DNA of 64,000 nt from Thermococcus bergensis (GTDB lineage Archaea > Methanobacteriota_B > Thermococci > Thermococcales > Thermococcaceae): NCBI RefSeq assembly GCF_020386975.1, contig NZ_JABFNK010000005.1, positions 124,001 through 188,000 of the forward strand. Reading direction: 5' to 3'. Positions 61,439-64,000 of the stretch are shown here, piece after piece. Numbering within the stretch: position 1 is the stretch's first letter; each line of letters opens with the position of its first letter. A program made the position numbers and the translations under genes. The notes below the pieces were generated by a model that saw only the letters and a list, made by a program, of their open reading frames with translations, made no database searches and was not told where the DNA came from.

Positions 61439-63970
61439 ACCACCGCACGACTACGTTCTACGGAAACCTCCCTGACCATGCGCCAGCCCAAAAGCATCAC
61501 CTGTTCTTTCCACACGATTACGTTCTACGGAAACGGAGTTAGATGAATTGGCGACAAAGTATGGTAAAGAGTCTTTCCACACGATTACGTTCTACGGAAA
61601 CGTGGTCAAGAATGGTGAAGATGCCAATACCCAAGAAGACTTTCCACACGATTACGTTCTACGGAAACGAGAAGCGATGGGAATTATACAAGAAGGGATT
61701 AGACCCAGCTTTCCACACGATTACGTTCTACGGAAACTCATCAGTGCGCCACAGTTCACAGATGAACAAATCTCTTTCCACACGATTACGTTCTACGGAA
61801 ACGCGTAAGTAACTTACGGGGGCAGCATCTTTGCTCTATGCTTTCCACACGATTACGTTCTACGGAAACTCTACGAGCTCAACTACTGCGACGTAAAGAA
61901 ATTAGACTTTCCACACGATTACGTTCTACGGAAACTCGCTCCCGGATTCTTCTTCCCCAAGCGCCCCTTGAGCTTTCCACACGATTACGTTCTACGGAAA
62001 CACGAAATGTTTGAGAAAGGAGACGTTTTCCAACCCCGGCTTTCCACACGATTACGTTCTACGGAAACCTGGGTTCTGCAGTCTTAAAGTGAGGATGTGA
62101 GCAGCTTTCCACACGATTACGTTCTACGGAAACCGAGATCTGCTTTAACAACATCTACTCCCCAGTAAGCGTCTTTCCACACGATTACGTTCTACGGAAA
62201 CGTGATATGAATGGGAGAAGACTTAGAGTCCTACCTCGCCTTTCCACACGATTACGTTCTACGGAAACTGATGACTACTACATTTTTCAAGTAAGAAAAG
62301 GCAAGTCTTTCCACACGATTACGTTCTACGGAAACGGATTGATGAGGAGCTGAAGTATGTGGAGCTCGAAGAAAAGTCTTTCCACACGATTACGTTCTAC
62401 GGAAACCTTTCCACCCGAGAAGCATTATCTCTATTTCAGGGTGATCTTTCCACACGATTACGTTCTACGGAAACTCCGGATGGTGAAAGTTGAGGGAGGG
62501 ATGAAAGCATGAGGCTTTCCACACGATTACGTTCTACGGAAACAACGGTGAAGGGGAGTACAAACTTAGCGAGAACGAGAGCTTTCCACACGATTACGTT
62601 CTACGGAAACGTTCCTTAAGGACTTCAGAAGTATACTGGAGGATATACCTTTCCACACGATTACGTTCTACGGAAACTTCCTTATACCGTTTTACTTGGA
62701 TCAGGGCACGGAACATCTTTCCACACGATTACGTTCTACGGAAACACGCCGCAAATAGGGCAAAAGCGGCGCTTAGGAGGAAGAACTCTTTCCACACGAT
62801 TACGTTCTACGGAAACTGGTGGAAATTACGCGACGCTAGGATTACTTTATTATCCAACTTTCCACACGATTACGTTCTACGGAAACCTTTGGAAGCTCCC
62901 TAAGCAGTTGCCAAGCGTCTCCGCAGCTTTCCACACGATTACGTTCTACGGAAACGGTATAGTCCAAGTATCTGGGAATGCCCTTGCTTTATCCTTTCCA
63001 CACGATTACGTTCTACGGAAACGTTGAGGTCACACAATGACTATGACTTCTGGATTGACCTCTTTCCACACGATTACGTTCTACGGAAACAAACCCGTCT
63101 TCAATGAGAGTTTACCCCTCAATGGAGAGTCTTTCCACACGATTACGTTCTACGGAAACGCACTTGTGGGAGCACGTCAAAATCTCAGCAAGGGCGATCT
63201 TTCCACACGATTACGTTCTACGGAAACTTTCTAAAAGAAGCCCGATACATACCACAATACGCAAAAGTGCTCTTTCCACACGATTACGTTCTACGGAAAC
63301 ATTAACCCCGCCTTCGCTTATATCTGTATCGAATACGCTTTCCACACGATTACGTTCTACGGAAACATAATAATTCCTTCATCTAAAAGAGCCTGCAACT
63401 TTTCTTTCCACACGATTACGTTCTACGGAAACCTTTTAGCCCTTGCAAGGGAACTTATTGAGAGGCACAAGGCTTTCCACACGATTACGTTCTACGGAAA
63501 CGGAGGTACTTGCTAGAATGAAGCTGAGAGATTTTGTGCTCTTTCCACACGATTACGTTCTACGGAAACACCTGGCCAACAAGCGAACCGTCAAAATACC
63601 CCTTCAGTTTCCACACGATTACGTTCTACGGAAACTTCTTTTGTCATCGAATACAGTTCTCATAGCAACCACCCTTTCCACACGATTACGTTCTACGGAA
63701 ACACAGGTTCGGGGAAAACATATTTCGCTAATTGGTTAGCCTTTCCACACGATTACGTTCTACGGAAACAGGGGAGGGTGAGGAGTGAGGTTAAGCCAAT
63801 TAGCGAACTTTCCACACGATTACGTTCTACGGAAACGCTTGGAATGAATGCTGAAGACGGAGAGTTTGTTTTCTTTCCACACGATTACGTTCTACGGAAA
63901 CCGGTCAATAACAAGTGGCTTGATAAGAGCGGCAACGGACTCTTTCCACACGATTACGTTCTACGGAAAC
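61439..63970 (-). CRISPR. CRISPR array: 37 repeats plus one degenerate end repeat, 37 spacers
   Basis: The 29-base repeat begins CTTTCCACAC and ends TACGGAAAC on the plus strand; read on the minus strand it ends GTGGAAAG, the 8-base tag of Thermococcales crRNAs, so it is transcribed leftwards. Repeats are spaced 64-73 bases (spacers about 35-44). The first, at 61439-61467, is degenerate in its first 14 bases and marks the old, leader-distal end. The repeat at 63607 has G for C in the first position. All others appear identical. New spacers should be at the right end. Confidence 0.97.
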
Positions 63971-64000
63971 CTTTCACTTTTTTCCTCTGATTGACAAATA
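63971..64000 (-). other. Start of leader or of one more spacer
   Basis: Thirty bases follow the last visible repeat: CTTTCACTTTTTTCC and then 15 more. A T-run near a repeat edge would fit the AT-rich leader on the minus strand, but the stretch is shorter than one spacer, so another repeat beyond the window cannot be ruled out. Confidence 0.35.

Noticed and set aside
61543-63990. Several open frames with repeated Phe-His-Thr-Ile-Thr or Leu-Ser-Thr-Arg-Leu-Arg text inside the CRISPR array
   Set aside because: They are translations of the repeat and spacers; no ribosome sites or promoters are present and the repetition follows the repeat exactly.

Overview
The window looks like chromosome from a hyperthermophilic euryarchaeon of the order Thermococcales, most likely Thermococcus or a close relative. 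The signs are proteins very close in motif and length to Pyrococcus/Thermococcus versions (GltPh-type aspartate transporter, DhnA-type fructose-bisphosphate aldolase, short biotin protein ligase, 174-residue ferritin, AlaX-M, archaeal TyrRS, Elp3). Promoters are archaeal (A-rich BRE plus TATA), many genes have GGTGA/GGAGG ribosome sites, and the CRISPR repeat is of the Thermococcus type ending in GTGGAAAG on the minus strand. No rRNA is present; one tRNA-Leu(CAG) with encoded CCA is seen.

Layout. 1-13.6 kb: housekeeping and transport genes (Nif3-like, TctA-like permease, Elp3, aldolase, biotin ligase, aspartate symporter, a large surface protein, AlaX, tRNA-Leu, TyrRS). 13.8-20.8 kb: Fe-S and redox genes (NifX-like protein, radical SAM/SPASM enzyme, a minimal two-gene SUF-like pair, a DGC/Hdr-like/ferredoxin operon, CDF transporter). 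20.9-27.8 kb: metal and stress resistance (OsmC, ArsC, Acr3, thioredoxin-like protein, CopA and its regulator CopR). 28-42.6 kb: an accessory, partly AT-rich region rich in ABC transporters, gene fragments, pseudogenes and IS elements. 42.6-50.7 kb: a mercury-resistance-like operon (HMA protein, YHS/TRASH protein, MerA), FTR1 iron permease with a DtxR-like operator, a complete sufCBD operon, and ferritin. 50.7-57.8 kb: ThiI, ThiF/MoeB-like E1, oxidoreductases, an anion transporter and a MarR-MATE operon. 57.9-64 kb: cas3, a truncated cas4, an unrelated insert, a cas1 with an altered end, and a CRISPR array of 38 repeats (one degenerate) that reaches the window edge.

Two insertion sequence types occur in five copies: an 869-bp element with 10-bp target duplications (three copies) and a 932-bp IS982-type element with 8-bp duplications (two copies). 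In both types the transposase reading frame is interrupted exactly at a run of seven A residues, and one extra nucleotide there rebuilds a full-length enzyme. The catalytic residues are split across the two frames, so a slippage or frameshift step seems needed to make active transposase. The insertions have visibly rewired neighbours: one sits in the TATA box of the aspartate symporter, one duplicates a Shine-Dalgarno sequence, and one splits a small membrane-protein gene.

Other points of note: the adaptation end of the cas locus is broken, with no cas2 visible; two adjacent CRISPR spacers encode the same Phe-Ala-Asn-Trp-Leu stretch of a P-loop ATPase on opposite strands with a synonymous Leu codon; and an ABC-transporter cluster contains the wreck of a radical SAM/SPASM gene, suggesting a decayed peptide-modification locus. 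I do not see a clearly new defence or metabolic system; the best candidates for novelty are the paired A7 frameshift elements, the rSAM/ABC cluster and the compact mer operon.
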